Shown: positions 55,001-63,907, numbered from the stretch's first letter. The stretch: DNA of 64,000 nt from VYFG01 sp965221795 (GCA_965221795.1 OZ244914.1:310001-374000), one strand, 5' to 3'. Notes: generated by a model not told the origin, from the letters alone. Made by a program: numbers and translations.

Positions 55001-56264
55001 CTAGTACATCGTATCATTGATTCGCTGACATATATTCCGGCATCGGCCTGTCGCAGGGCTTCCAGCGGAACGGCACCGGTTCCGCGTTCATTTCCTCGAT
55101 GCCCAGGAGGATGCGCCGGCGCAGCTCGTCCAGCGAGCCGACCCGGATGTGCCGCAGGAAGGTCCGGGCCATCTTCGAGAACGCGACCTCGACCAGGTTC
55201 AGCCACGAGGCATGCACGGGCGTGTGCACATACTGGAACCGGCCTGGCCGGGCGGCCAGCCAGGCCCGGGTCTCCCTCGAGACATGCGAGGAGTGGTTGT
55301 CGAGGATGATGCGGATGGTCGCGCCTTCCGGATAGTGGGCATCGAGGCGCTCCAGGAGCCCGATGAACTCCCGGCTGCGGTGCCGTCTCTCGACATTGGC
55401 GATGATCTCCCCGGTGTGCAGGTCCAGCGCGGCCAGGATCGACAGGGTGCCGTGGCGCCGGTACTCGCAGTCCCGGGCCATCTGCGGATGCCGGCCGGGA
55501 ACCGGAGGCCGGTCCGGGGCGCAGGTGCCCAGCGCCTGGATGCCGGGCTTCTCGTCGACGCTGACGCGGTACACTTCGGGTTCGCCGGCAGCACCGGGCG
55601 ATCCGGGGCTTTCCGCCTGCAGGGCGACCTCCCGGTAGACCATCAGCACCTCCGCTTTCTTCTCCTCGAAGTCCGGATCCCGCTTCGGAAGGGAGTAGCG
55701 GACCCGGTGCGGCTTCAGTTCATGTTCGTCCAGGATCCGCCACACCGTCATCTTCCCGGCCTTCGACAGGCGCGGAAAGCCCGCCTCCTGCGCCTGCTCC
55801 CGGACCTGCCGGGCCAGCGCCGACAGCGTCCACATCTCGGCCGCCAGCCCCAGCTCCTTTGGCTGCCGGCAGGCCAGCCCCGCCACCCAGGCCTTCGCCT
55901 CGTCTCCAATCTCGGGCTCCCGGCCGCGCCGCGGCCGGTCACGAAGCGCCGCCTCCACGCCCGTGTCCACGGCCTTGTCGATGCACTGGTACACCGTCGG
56001 ACGCGACACGCCAACCCTCCGGGCAATCTCCGCCAGCGGCATGCCCTCCTCATGGCGCAGCAGGATCCGCGCACGCTGCACCTCGCGCATCGGGGCCGTC
56101 TGCGACCCCGCCAGGGTGCGCAGCATCGCACGCTGCTCCCCGCTCACGGCCAGGGCCGGCTTTTCCGTCTTTCGAGCCATCCTGGCCTCCATCATTGATT
56201 CAGGGATGATCACCATAGGCGAAAACCCCTTTAATGTCAATGCATTCATGTTACTCTGTGTTAG
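55001..56264. mobile_element. Full-length IS630-family insertion sequence
   Basis: The left end CTAGTACATCGTATCATTGA is identical to that of the deleted copy at 53485. The right end near 56264 (...TGTTACTCTGTGTTAG) is a more diverged inverted copy. It encloses one intact transposase gene on the minus strand. G+C is higher than in the flanking host sequence. Confidence 0.85.
55014..56216 (-). CDS. IS630-family transposase
   Basis: About 400 residues from the ATG at 56216 ('MVIIPESMMEARMARKTEKP'); an ATG at 56180 is possible. It has an N-terminal helix-turn-helix ('MPLAEIARRVGVSRPTVYQC'), a linker and the DDE domain: 'VYRVSVDEKPGIQALG' (first Asp), 'IRIILDNHSSHVSRETRAWL' (second Asp) and 'HASWLNLVEVAFSKMARTFL' (Glu). 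No frameshift or stop was seen, so it may be active. Confidence 0.93.
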   Translation of the reverse strand: MVIIPESMMEARMARKTEKPALAVSGEQRAMLRTLAGSQTAPMREVQRARILLRHEEGMPLAEIARRVGVSRPTVYQCIDKAVDTGVEAALRDRPRRGREPEIGDEAKAWVAGLACRQPKELGLAAEMWTLSALARQVREQAQEAGFPRLSKAGKMTVWRILDEHELKPHRVRYSLPKRDPDFEEKKAEVLMVYREVALQAESPGSPGAAGEPEVYRVSVDEKPGIQALGTCAPDRPPVPGRHPQMARDCEYRRHGTLSILAALDLHTGEIIANVERRHRSREFIGLLERLDAHYPEGATIRIILDNHSSHVSRETRAWLAARPGRFQYVHTPVHASWLNLVEVAFSKMARTFLRHIRVGSLDELRRRILLGIEEMNAEPVPFRWKPCDRPMPEYMSANQ

Positions 56265-56352
56265 TGTCACGTCACACATGATATGTCGCATATAGTATGA
56301 TAAATTCCCCGTCTGGTGGCAAGACGAGGGTCAACACAGGAAGCGCTATGCG

Positions 56353-57472
56353 GTGACGTTGGACGAATCGGAACGGAACGAACTGACGGCGATCACGAGC
56401 CAAGGCTCGCATCGATCCCAGCAGGTGATCAACGCCCGGATCCTGCTCAACTGCGATGAGGGGGATGGCAATGACCGGCAGTTCACCGGGGAAGCCATCG
56501 CCGACATCCTGCGCATCAGCCTGCGCAAGGTGGACCGGGTGAAGAAGCGGTTCGTGGCGGAAGGTCTGGAGGCGGCGCTGGGCGGCCGCCCGGGGCGCCG
56601 GCCCACGTCTATCCGCAAGGCCGACGGCGAATTCGAGGCGCGCCTGGTGGCCCTGGCTTGCGGCGAGCCGCCGGCGGGTCACGGGCCATGGTCGTGGCGG
56701 CTGCTGGCCGACCGGGTGGTGGCACTCGGCTACCTCGACGCGGGATCCCATGAGACGGTGCGGCGGGTTCTCAAAAAACGAACTCAAGCCCTGGCGGCGG
56801 GTCGGTGGGGTGATTCCGCCCCAAGGGAACGCCGAGTTGGTCGCCGCGATGGAGAAGGTACTGGATGGATACCGGCGCCCCGACGATGCCGCTTTCCCGG
56901 TGGTGTGCAGGGACGAGACCCGGCGCCAGTGGATCCACCAGACCCGGGCGCCGGTTCCCATGGGCCCGGGACGGCCGGCCGGCCACGACGACGAGTACCG
57001 GCGCGGTGGAACCGGCAATGTCTTCATGGCCACCGAACCCCTGGCCGGCCGGCGGATGACCCAGGTGACCGCACGCAGGACCCGGACCGACTGGGCGCAG
57101 TTCCTGGCCGACCTCGCCGCACGCTACCGGGACGCCACTCGCCTCCCCCGGGTGATGGACCATCTCAACCCCCACCGGCCCGGCGCGTTCTATGAAGCCT
57201 ACCCGCCGGCACCGGCCAAGGCGTTAGGGGACCGATTCGAGTTCGTCTACCCCCCGAAACACGGCAGCTGGCGGAACGTGGCCGAGGTCGAGCTCCATGT
57301 CATGAGCCGACCGTGTCGGAACCGGCGCATCGACCGGGTGGAGGTCCTGGCCCGTGAGGCCGCGGCCTGGCAGGCCTCACGTGACCGCATCCAGGCCAAG
57401 GTGGATTGGCAGTTCACCACCGAGGATGCGCGCCTGAAACTGAAACGCCTCTATCCGACACATGAGGTATGA
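56353..57472 (+). pseudogene. Second IS630-type transposase, split by a frame change
   Basis: The 5' part (from 56353) reads 'TLDESERNELTAITSQGSHR' and an HTH region up to 'HETVRRVLKK'. The 3' part continues in the next frame from about 56775 with 'NELKPWRRVGGVIPPQGNAE', 'AFPVVCRDETRRQWIHQTRA', 'RVMDHLNPHRPGAF' and 'YPPKHGSWRNVAEVELHVMS'. The junction is at an A6 run (56773-56778). Either it is a pseudogene or the element uses slippage on the A-run to make the full protein. Ends were not identified. Confidence 0.8.
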
Positions 57473-57680
57473 CAGTACACTAGCTACCCTCCTTGCACTG
57501 GCTCTGCTGGCATTGCCCCTGCCCGCGATGGCGCAGGTGGACTGGTCCATTCTCAACGGGGCTAAGGGACCGGGAACCTGCCCGTCGGGCCAGAGTGAAC
57601 GCTCTCCCGGCGTGTTCTTTGTCGGCACCCCCCTAACGTCGCCTTCGGCCGCTGTGACACTGAAACCCACCATCTTCTGA
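57462..57680 (+). CDS. Short secreted protein related to the poly-C gene product
   Basis: 72 residues with a signal peptide 'TLATLLALALLALPLPAMAQ' and a mature start 'QVDWSILNGAKGPGTCPSGQ', clearly related to the protein at 54068 ('QVDYSFIDGASGASTCPPGQ'). It stops ~48 residues into the mature part, so it is likely a truncated member. The start overlaps the last bases of the transposase remnant. Confidence 0.6.
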   Translation: MRYDSTLATLLALALLALPLPAMAQVDWSILNGAKGPGTCPSGQSERSPGVFFVGTPLTSPSAAVTLKPTIF

Positions 57681-57683
57681 AAG

Positions 57684-58847
57684 TCAGCTCCTCCATGGTA
57701 GAAGCTCCTGTTGTATTTTTCCGATGGCTACTGCACGGACCCTGTCGGCCAAGTCGAATGAAGGTTCTCCGGGGTAAACCAGGAAGAGACGATCCAGCTG
57801 CAGGTCAGCGAGTGCAGCTTTCATGGAGCGGGTGATTTCGGGAGTGGATGTCCTCTTGAATTCGAGTCCCCAACGTTTTCTTCCTCTTACCATCAACAGA
57901 TCCAGTTCGGCTCCCGTGTGGGTTGCCCAGAAAAAGCATTCGTGGGGTCTGGCACCGGAAGCCCTGATCGCCTGAGTAAGAGCAAAACCTTCCCAGGAGG
58001 CACCTAGTCTGGGATGAGATTCAAGGTCAGCCAGACTTTCAATACCCAGCAATGCATGCAGAAGTCCGGTATCGGAGAAATGGATTTTCGGAGCTTTCAC
58101 CTGCCTTTTTCGGATATTCTCATGCCAGGGCTGAAGTTGACGAACTACCAGCGCCGAAGTCAGGATATCGAGATAGCGACGGACTGTAACGTGACTGACC
58201 CCAAAGCTTCGTGCGAACTCCGACGAGTTCCAGATCTGACCATGATAATGGGCCAGCATGGTCCAGAATCTTCTCAGGGCGGGAGCACCGACGCGAATTC
58301 CGAGTTGAGGCATGTCCTTTTCGAGAAACGTGGAGATGAACTCCTCCCGCCAGTCGAAGCTTATCGTATCACTTGGAGACAAGAATGATTTTGGAAACCC
58401 GCCCCGCAACCAGAGTCGGTCACGGTTACCTGACCCGACCTCCTGCAAGGAGAATCCATCTAGCACATGAAGTGCCATTCTTCCAGCCAGCGATTCATTT
58501 CCCTGGCGAAGAAGTTCGGGTGCCGCACTCCCAAGAATCAGGAATCGGGCCGGTAGTGGATTACGGTCTACGAGTACGCGCAACAGAGGAAACAAATCCG
58601 GCAGTCGTTGTATTTCGTCCAGCACGACCAGACCTTCAAGCGGCTCCAGTGCAAGTTCTGGATCGGACAGGCGAGCAAGATCTCTCGGTCTCTCCAGATC
58701 AAATATATGGCAATTCCCAGTCCACTGACTAGCTATCTGTTTCGCCAGGGTAGTCTTTCCAACTTGTCTGGCACCCAGGAGGACAACAATCGGATTATTG
58801 TTTAAGAGCCCTTTTATTCGGTTCAGGTGGTATGCGCGCTCTATCAT
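57684..58847 (-). CDS. AAA ATPase with DUF4143 domain
   Basis: 387 residues. Walker A 'VLLGARQVGKTTLAKQIA', Walker B 'LEGLVVLDEIQRLPDLFP', then a winged-helix part ('SFGVSHVTVRRYLDILTSAL') and a C-terminal PD-(D/E)XK-like DUF4143 domain ('HTGAELDLLMVRGRKRWGLE'). Such proteins are abundant in mobile-rich genomes and have no firm role. It lies tail-on to the truncated secreted-protein gene, 3 bp apart. Confidence 0.9.
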   Translation of the reverse strand: MIERAYHLNRIKGLLNNNPIVVLLGARQVGKTTLAKQIASQWTGNCHIFDLERPRDLARLSDPELALEPLEGLVVLDEIQRLPDLFPLLRVLVDRNPLPARFLILGSAAPELLRQGNESLAGRMALHVLDGFSLQEVGSGNRDRLWLRGGFPKSFLSPSDTISFDWREEFISTFLEKDMPQLGIRVGAPALRRFWTMLAHYHGQIWNSSEFARSFGVSHVTVRRYLDILTSALVVRQLQPWHENIRKRQVKAPKIHFSDTGLLHALLGIESLADLESHPRLGASWEGFALTQAIRASGARPHECFFWATHTGAELDLLMVRGRKRWGLEFKRTSTPEITRSMKAALADLQLDRLFLVYPGEPSFDLADRVRAVAIGKIQQELLPWRS

Positions 58848-59119
58848 GCATGGATTATAACCTGAATTTTGATAGGTAGACTTTCATATTTCACTAGTGA
58901 TTTACCTAATGCCGATATCGGCATCGATCATCCGAGCAGTGTTTTATTAACCCCACATTAGATTCGGCATAGTACTAATTTGTGCATTTCCTGCGTTAAT
59001 CGGCTTTCCCTAATCCTTTTATAGTGCTCTATGTTGAGTGCAAGACCTTGTGTACTGTGGATTTCAATCCCGTATCCGGAATCATCCGCCGGGTGAAGCT
59101 CCAGCCCTCCGCAAAAATC
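58848..59119. other. AT-rich intergenic region
   Basis: 272 bp without a recognisable gene. The AT content rises sharply toward the right, and this part may belong to the truncated gene that follows. Confidence 0.4.
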
Positions 59120-59275
59120 ATGCCATATAAGACTCTTGAAAAATTGCGAGAAGAGGCAGCGGTATTCTCCCTCACTGAAAGCTCGTCTGATAATCCTTCG
59201 CTTTATGGTGTTACCGATGGGAAGGCTATAGGCACTTATCTTGAACAAAAATTCAGCCCCTTTTTTACGATCAAT
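59120..59275 (+). pseudogene. Short gene fragment, possibly the start of a restriction enzyme
   Basis: From an ATG at 59120 the frame reads 'MPYKTLEKLREEAAVFSLTE' and 'NPSLYGVTDGKAIGTYLEQK', then loses sense at about 59275, exactly where the cobT 3' end begins. 'DGKAIGTYLE' followed by a truncated helix recalls type II restriction endonucleases from memory, but I cannot confirm it. The abrupt end and low G+C suggest a foreign fragment joined to cobT. Confidence 0.35.
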
Positions 59276-61004
59276 ACAGGCGATGGTCACTGTACAGAGT
59301 TTCCAGGGCCCGGAATTCGGCGTTCCCCAGAGTGCCTTGAAGGTCTAACACCAGTGAGCGAGAAAACCAGGGGTCCAACTCGAGATGACTGCTGATGGCA
59401 GTCAGTTCAATGGAACCTCCCTGCTCCAGGGAGCGAATGACCGCTCGCAAATGATTCTCAAGAAACCCGTCCGCATTGTGCAGACTGGTTGCAGTCTCCA
59501 TCGGTGCACCATCGGAAATCATCACCAGGCAGCGACGCCTGGCCGGGTACTGAAGCAACCGTTCGGCGGCCCATTGCAACGCCTCGCCATCCAAGCCTTC
59601 CCGATAGTGGTTCGTCGATAGCAGCGCCGCAATCCGGCCCCGGGCCCGACGCCAGGGAGTTTGTGCATCCTTGTAAACGATATGCAAACGATCATTCAGA
59701 CGTCCCGGCTGAACGGGGCTACCGTGCCGACGCCAGGCTCGAATTGATTGTCCTCCGTTCCAGCCTGCGGTCGTGAAGCCGAGAATTTCATTCGGTACTC
59801 CGGCCAGGTCCAGGGCACGACTGTACAGGTCCACCAGAACGGTTACAGCTTCATACCGCTGACGCTTCATGGAACCGGAATTGTCAATCAGGAAACTGAT
59901 CACAGTTTCGGAGTGGAGAGCCCCGCAACGTTGGCGAAAAACACGGCGATAGGACGGGTTGGCGACTATCTGGGACAGTCGTCGGCCATCCAGATACCCA
60001 TCCTCTTCACCAAAGTTCCACTCCTCCAGTACTGGAACCGAGAACAGACGCTTCAGGCGCTGTGCAAGTTGCGAGATACTGACCGCCTGCGCTTTCACCA
60101 GACGGTCCAGTTGTTCCCGGAAGGCCTGTCGTCGGGATGCCAGAGGGACCACTTCCGAACCAGTGACTTCGCGGTCATATTCCCGGCAGAACACCCGGTA
60201 TGAACCGCTGCAGGGTATACCTCCTGCGATGGCTTCCTCTTCGGTATCCACCGAGGCCTGGCGTCCGGATTCTGGATGTGAGCGCGGCAATTTCCATTGA
60301 CGCAGGGACCGGGGTGCCCGGGCAGCCGGTAGATCGTCATCCAGAACGCCGACGATTTCTTCGATCACATGGGCGATCGACAGTGCGCTCTCGGCATAGG
60401 CCGACTGGTCCTGTCGCTGGAGGTACAATTGCCGCAGGGCATGCCCGATATGGGCAGACAAGCGAAACCGGGTCGATTCGATCAGTCCTTCCACTTCCTC
60501 ATCCTGCGGGGCACCGAGCAGATGGGAGCGCGCGATTTGCGTTACACTGTAGATCAGCAGGCCGACTTCACTTTCCGTCCACCCGGAGCCACGACTGGCT
60601 CGGCACCATTCATTGAAGGCCGCATCCAGATTATGCCGCACGCCCGACAAGATCTCTGGTGCCAGGCTTTCTACCCGAAGTTGTTCAAGAGTATCGAACA
60701 CGATGGCGGCCGCCGTTCCTTCGGGCATCCGCGCCGCATGCAACCTCAGGTCCGAATGGGCCAGTCGTAGCGCCATCGCATCGGCCACACCCCGGCATCG
60801 AGTGATCGAATCAGTGGCCACATCCAGCGCCAGACAAGGTGCCAGCAGGGACACTCCTTGATCCCCCGCGAATAGCAGGGCCCGTCGGAATTCCGCCCCC
60901 GGCACTCCGGCGACCGCACGCATTGCGGCTGCACAATGCCGTTCAATGTAGCGCTTTCGGGATGGCTCCCGATCAGGGCAGGGCAATGGAGTGGTCAATG
61001 ACAC
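59271..61004 (-). CDS. cobT: Cobaltochelatase subunit CobT-like
   Basis: About 577 residues from the GTG at 61004 ('MSLTTPLPCPDREPSRKRYI'). The N-terminal CobT domain covers the first ~200 residues ('IARSHLLGAPQDEEVEGLIE'), a middle acidic/basic linker follows, and the C-terminal VWA-type domain has 'VISFLIDNSGSMKRQRYEAV' (MIDAS) and 'CLVMISDGAPMETATSLHNA'. With CobS it forms the ATP-driven part that helps CobN insert cobalt in aerobic cobalamin synthesis. It starts 10 bp after cobS. No cobN is in the window. Confidence 0.9.
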   Translation of the reverse strand: MSLTTPLPCPDREPSRKRYIERHCAAAMRAVAGVPGAEFRRALLFAGDQGVSLLAPCLALDVATDSITRCRGVADAMALRLAHSDLRLHAARMPEGTAAAIVFDTLEQLRVESLAPEILSGVRHNLDAAFNEWCRASRGSGWTESEVGLLIYSVTQIARSHLLGAPQDEEVEGLIESTRFRLSAHIGHALRQLYLQRQDQSAYAESALSIAHVIEEIVGVLDDDLPAARAPRSLRQWKLPRSHPESGRQASVDTEEEAIAGGIPCSGSYRVFCREYDREVTGSEVVPLASRRQAFREQLDRLVKAQAVSISQLAQRLKRLFSVPVLEEWNFGEEDGYLDGRRLSQIVANPSYRRVFRQRCGALHSETVISFLIDNSGSMKRQRYEAVTVLVDLYSRALDLAGVPNEILGFTTAGWNGGQSIRAWRRHGSPVQPGRLNDRLHIVYKDAQTPWRRARGRIAALLSTNHYREGLDGEALQWAAERLLQYPARRRCLVMISDGAPMETATSLHNADGFLENHLRAVIRSLEQGGSIELTAISSHLELDPWFSRSLVLDLQGTLGNAEFRALETLYSDHRLY

Positions 61005-61014
61005 GAGAGCGAGG

Positions 61015-61971
61015 CTAAGCCTCAAAAGCGATCGAATACTCCAACTCTTCCCCCATGGCGCGTTGATAGTATTCGGCAATGATCGACCGTTCGGCCTCAT
61101 CGCATTTGTTCAGGAACGACAACCGGAATGCCTGGGCCATATCCTGGAAGATATCGGCATTCTCCGCCCAGGTAATGACAGTACGGGGGGACATCACCGT
61201 GGAGAGATCTCCGGCCGCAAAACCCTTGCGCGTGAGATCGGCCATTGCCACCATATTCTGGACCAACTTCTTACGCTGGGCGAAGGAAGGCACCTGGGCC
61301 AGAACAATGCGCACTTCATCCATGGGCTCCAGGTAATTCAAGGAAGTCACAATGTTCCAGCGGTCGACCTGAGCCTGATTCAACATCTGGGTGCCATGAT
61401 ACAGATTGTTCAGGTTCCCGAGACCGACCGTGTTGGCCGTGGAAAACAGGCGAAAGGCCGGATGTGGGCTAATCACCCGATTCTGGTCCAGCAAGGTGAA
61501 CCGACCATTACGCTCCAGAATCCTCTGGATCACAAACATCACATCCGGGCGCCCGGCATCGAATTCATCGAAGATCAGGGCCACCGGACGTTGCAACGCC
61601 CAGGGGATGATGCCTTCCTGGAACTCGGTGACCTGACGGCCCTCACGAATCGTGATCACATCCCGCCCGACCAGGTCCAGGCGGCTGATATGACCATCCA
61701 GATTCACCCGTACACAGGGCCAGTTGAGCCGAGCCGCCACCTGCTCGATATGGGTAGATTTGCCCGTACCATGGAATCCTTGCACCATCACCCGACGATC
61801 ATTCACAAAACCAGCCAGAATGGCCAACGTCACATCGGGATGGAAGCAGTAGGCCGGATCAATCTCCGGAACGTGAGCATCGCGCTCACTGAATGCGGGC
61901 ACTTCCAGAGGGGTATCGATTCCGAACAGTTCCCCGGCGGGCACGGAACGATCCGGCATCAGTTCAATCAT
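61015..61971 (-). CDS. cobS: Cobaltochelatase subunit CobS
   Basis: 318 residues from the ATG at 61971; a TTG eight codons upstream is possible. AAA+ ATPase with Walker A 'VMVQGFHGTGKSTHIEQVAA', Walker B 'RPVALIFDEFDAGRPDVMFV' and sensor region 'PHPAFRLFSTANTVGLGNLN'. The sequence is very close to CobS of cobalamin producers from memory. It is the ATPase partner of CobT and precedes it in the same operon. Confidence 0.95.
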   Translation of the reverse strand: MIELMPDRSVPAGELFGIDTPLEVPAFSERDAHVPEIDPAYCFHPDVTLAILAGFVNDRRVMVQGFHGTGKSTHIEQVAARLNWPCVRVNLDGHISRLDLVGRDVITIREGRQVTEFQEGIIPWALQRPVALIFDEFDAGRPDVMFVIQRILERNGRFTLLDQNRVISPHPAFRLFSTANTVGLGNLNNLYHGTQMLNQAQVDRWNIVTSLNYLEPMDEVRIVLAQVPSFAQRKKLVQNMVAMADLTRKGFAAGDLSTVMSPRTVITWAENADIFQDMAQAFRLSFLNKCDEAERSIIAEYYQRAMGEELEYSIAFEA

Positions 61972-62041
61972 GGTCAGTCGTGCGTTCAAGGACAAAGAAG
62001 CGGATTGTACCGGTTTCCCGACCCCGGCATCACACTGTCAC

Positions 62042-62090
62042 TGCACCAAAATCAACCATGCCCGCCCTGAATCGGCACATTTTGGTAACC
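62042..62090. promoter_or_regulatory. Possible NtrC-type upstream sites
   Basis: TGCACC at 62042-62047 and GCACATTTTGGT at about 62075-62086 resemble halves of the NtrC palindrome (TGCACC-N-GGTGCA). They lie 55-100 bp upstream of the sigma-54 promoter of glnK, the usual distance for enhancer sites. The match is partial. Confidence 0.35.
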
Positions 62091-62139
62091 AGGATGGCGA
62101 AACGAAATCTATTCTTTTGATTTCGAAGAAGAAAAAAAT

Positions 62140-62155
62140 TGGCACGATCTTTGCT
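62140..62155 (+). promoter_or_regulatory. Sigma-54 promoter of glnK-amtB
   Basis: TGGCACGATCTTTGCT matches the sigma-54 consensus TGGCAC-N5-TTGC perfectly, with GG at 62141-62142 and GC at 62153-62154. Transcription should start near 62166, about 55 bases before the glnK ATG. Sigma-54 control by NtrC is standard for glnK-amtB and means induction under nitrogen limitation. Confidence 0.9.
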
Positions 62156-62219
62156 TATTTGATCGGTATCGGTCTGAAATCGTATTTCAGTTCATTCATT
62201 CATGTAGAGGTTCGATCCA

Positions 62220-62558
62220 ATGAAACTGGTTGCAGCAATCATCAAACCCTTCAAGGTGGACGATGTTCGTGCCGCCCTGTCCGGGTTGGGAGTCAGCGGG
62301 ATGACCGTCACCGAAGTCAAAGGCTTTGGACGACAGAAAGGCCATTCTGAATTGTATCGTGGGGCGGAATATGTGGTCGATTTCCTGCCCAAGTTCAAAC
62401 TGGAAATTGCCATCGACAGCCATATGCTCGATCAGGTGGTGGAAACCATTGTCTCTACGGCCGGCACTGGCAAGGTGGGCGATGGCAAGGTATTCGTGTA
62501 TGACGTGGAGCAGGTCGTTCGTATTCGTACGGGCGAAACCGGCCCCGACGCAATCTGA
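62220..62558 (+). CDS. glnK: PII nitrogen regulatory protein GlnK/GlnB
   Basis: 112 residues, full length. The T-loop 'GRQKGHSELYRGAEYVVDFL' contains the uridylylated Tyr51, and 'TAGTGKVGDGKVFV' is the second PII signature. PII binds ATP/ADP and 2-oxoglutarate and reports nitrogen status. Its location directly before amtB under a sigma-54 promoter indicates GlnK, which blocks the ammonium channel when nitrogen is plentiful. 15 bp separate it from amtB. Confidence 0.96.
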   Translation: MKLVAAIIKPFKVDDVRAALSGLGVSGMTVTEVKGFGRQKGHSELYRGAEYVVDFLPKFKLEIAIDSHMLDQVVETIVSTAGTGKVGDGKVFVYDVEQVVRIRTGETGPDAI

Positions 62559-62573
62559 TCCGAGGAACATCCC

Positions 62574-63845
62574 ATGGAAAACAATCTTTTTCATATTCAG
62601 TACGCTATCGACACGTTCTATTTCCTGGTATGCGGGGCTCTGGTCATGTGGATGGCAGCGGGTTTTTCCATGCTCGAAGCCGGCATGGTACGGGCCAAGA
62701 ACACCACCGAAATACTGACCAAAAACATGGCGCTCTACGCCATTTCCTGCATCATGTACCTGGTGTGCGGGTACGCCATCATGTATGGTGGAACCTGGTG
62801 GCTGGCCGGGATGGGGGATCTCAACCCCGACGATGTGCTGGCTTCCTTTGCCTCACGGGAAGGGGGATTCACCGGTGGGGCCATCTACTCCGGAGCATCG
62901 GACTTCTTCTTTCAGGTCGTGTTCGTGGCAACCTGCATGTCGATCGTATCCGGCGCGGTTGCGGAACGGATGAAGCTGTGGGCATTCCTCGCGTTCGCCG
63001 TGATCATGACTGCCTTCATCTACCCGATGCAAGGCAGTTGGACCTGGGGCGGTAACAGCGTTTTTGGCCTCTACAATCTGGGCGATCTTGGATTCAGCGA
63101 TTTTGCCGGCTCGGGGATCGTGCATATGGCCGGGGCGGCCGCAGCGTTGGCAGGGGTATTGCTGCTGGGCCCGCGCAAGGGGAAATATGGTCCCGACGGC
63201 GCAGCACGCGCCATGCCTGGTGCCAATATGCCTCTGGCCACCATCGGGACCTTTATCCTGTGGATGGGATGGTTTGGATTCAATGGCGGTTCTGTACTCA
63301 AACTTGGTGATATCGGCAATGCGCATGCGGTGGCCATGGTCTTCCTCAATACCAACACGGCCGCGGCCGGAGGGGCGATTACGGCCCTGGTCCTGGCCAA
63401 AATACTGTATGGCAAAGCCGACCTCACCATGTTGCTGAATGGCGCCCTGGCAGGTCTGGTGGCCATCACCGCAGAGCCTTCCACGCCCTCCCCGCTGATA
63501 GCCACGCTGTGGGGAGCATTGGGAGGGGCATTGGTTGTGTTCAGCATTTCCCTACTGGATAAATTGCGGATTGATGATCCGGTTGGAGCCATCTCGGTCC
63601 ATGGCACCTGCGGTGTGCTGGGCCTGTTTCTGGTGCCATTGACTAACAATGGGGCCACCTTCATGGGCCAACTTCTTGGTGCCGTCACCATCTTTGCCTG
63701 GGTATTTGTCACCAGTCTGGCGGTCTGGTTTATTCTGAAACAGGTGATGGGGATTCGGGTCAGTGACGAGGATGAATATGACGGCATGGACAAGATTGAC
63801 TGCGGTGTAGAAGCTTATCCGGAATTTACCCGAACCACCGTTTGA
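62574..63845 (+). CDS. amtB: Ammonium transporter AmtB
   Basis: 423 residues with about eleven membrane helices. The pore histidines are present in 'GSGIVHMAGAAAALAG' and 'SVHGTCGVLGLF', and the Amt signature covers the first of these. An N-terminal 'FHIQYAIDTFYFLVCGALVM' without a clear cleaved signal is usual for shorter Amt proteins in this arrangement. It conducts ammonium into the cell and is regulated by the GlnK encoded upstream. Confidence 0.96.
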   Translation: MENNLFHIQYAIDTFYFLVCGALVMWMAAGFSMLEAGMVRAKNTTEILTKNMALYAISCIMYLVCGYAIMYGGTWWLAGMGDLNPDDVLASFASREGGFTGGAIYSGASDFFFQVVFVATCMSIVSGAVAERMKLWAFLAFAVIMTAFIYPMQGSWTWGGNSVFGLYNLGDLGFSDFAGSGIVHMAGAAAALAGVLLLGPRKGKYGPDGAARAMPGANMPLATIGTFILWMGWFGFNGGSVLKLGDIGNAHAVAMVFLNTNTAAAGGAITALVLAKILYGKADLTMLLNGALAGLVAITAEPSTPSPLIATLWGALGGALVVFSISLLDKLRIDDPVGAISVHGTCGVLGLFLVPLTNNGATFMGQLLGAVTIFAWVFVTSLAVWFILKQVMGIRVSDEDEYDGMDKIDCGVEAYPEFTRTTV

Positions 63846-63907
63846 TTCGGTCTGAACCCATGCCAGTTCCATGATGGGCTTTTCCAGCTCTGGATCCGGT
63901 ACCGAAG

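Noticed and set aside
55149..56198. A 349-codon plus-strand frame opposite the IS630 transposase
   Set aside because: The minus strand has the clear DDE transposase; the plus frame has no domain and shadow-like composition.
50256..61971. The NorD/CbbO-like protein (50256) and the CobS-type ATPase (61015) as one MoxR-VWA pair
   Set aside because: The ATPase is clearly CobS by sequence and has its own VWA partner (CobT) 10 bp away.
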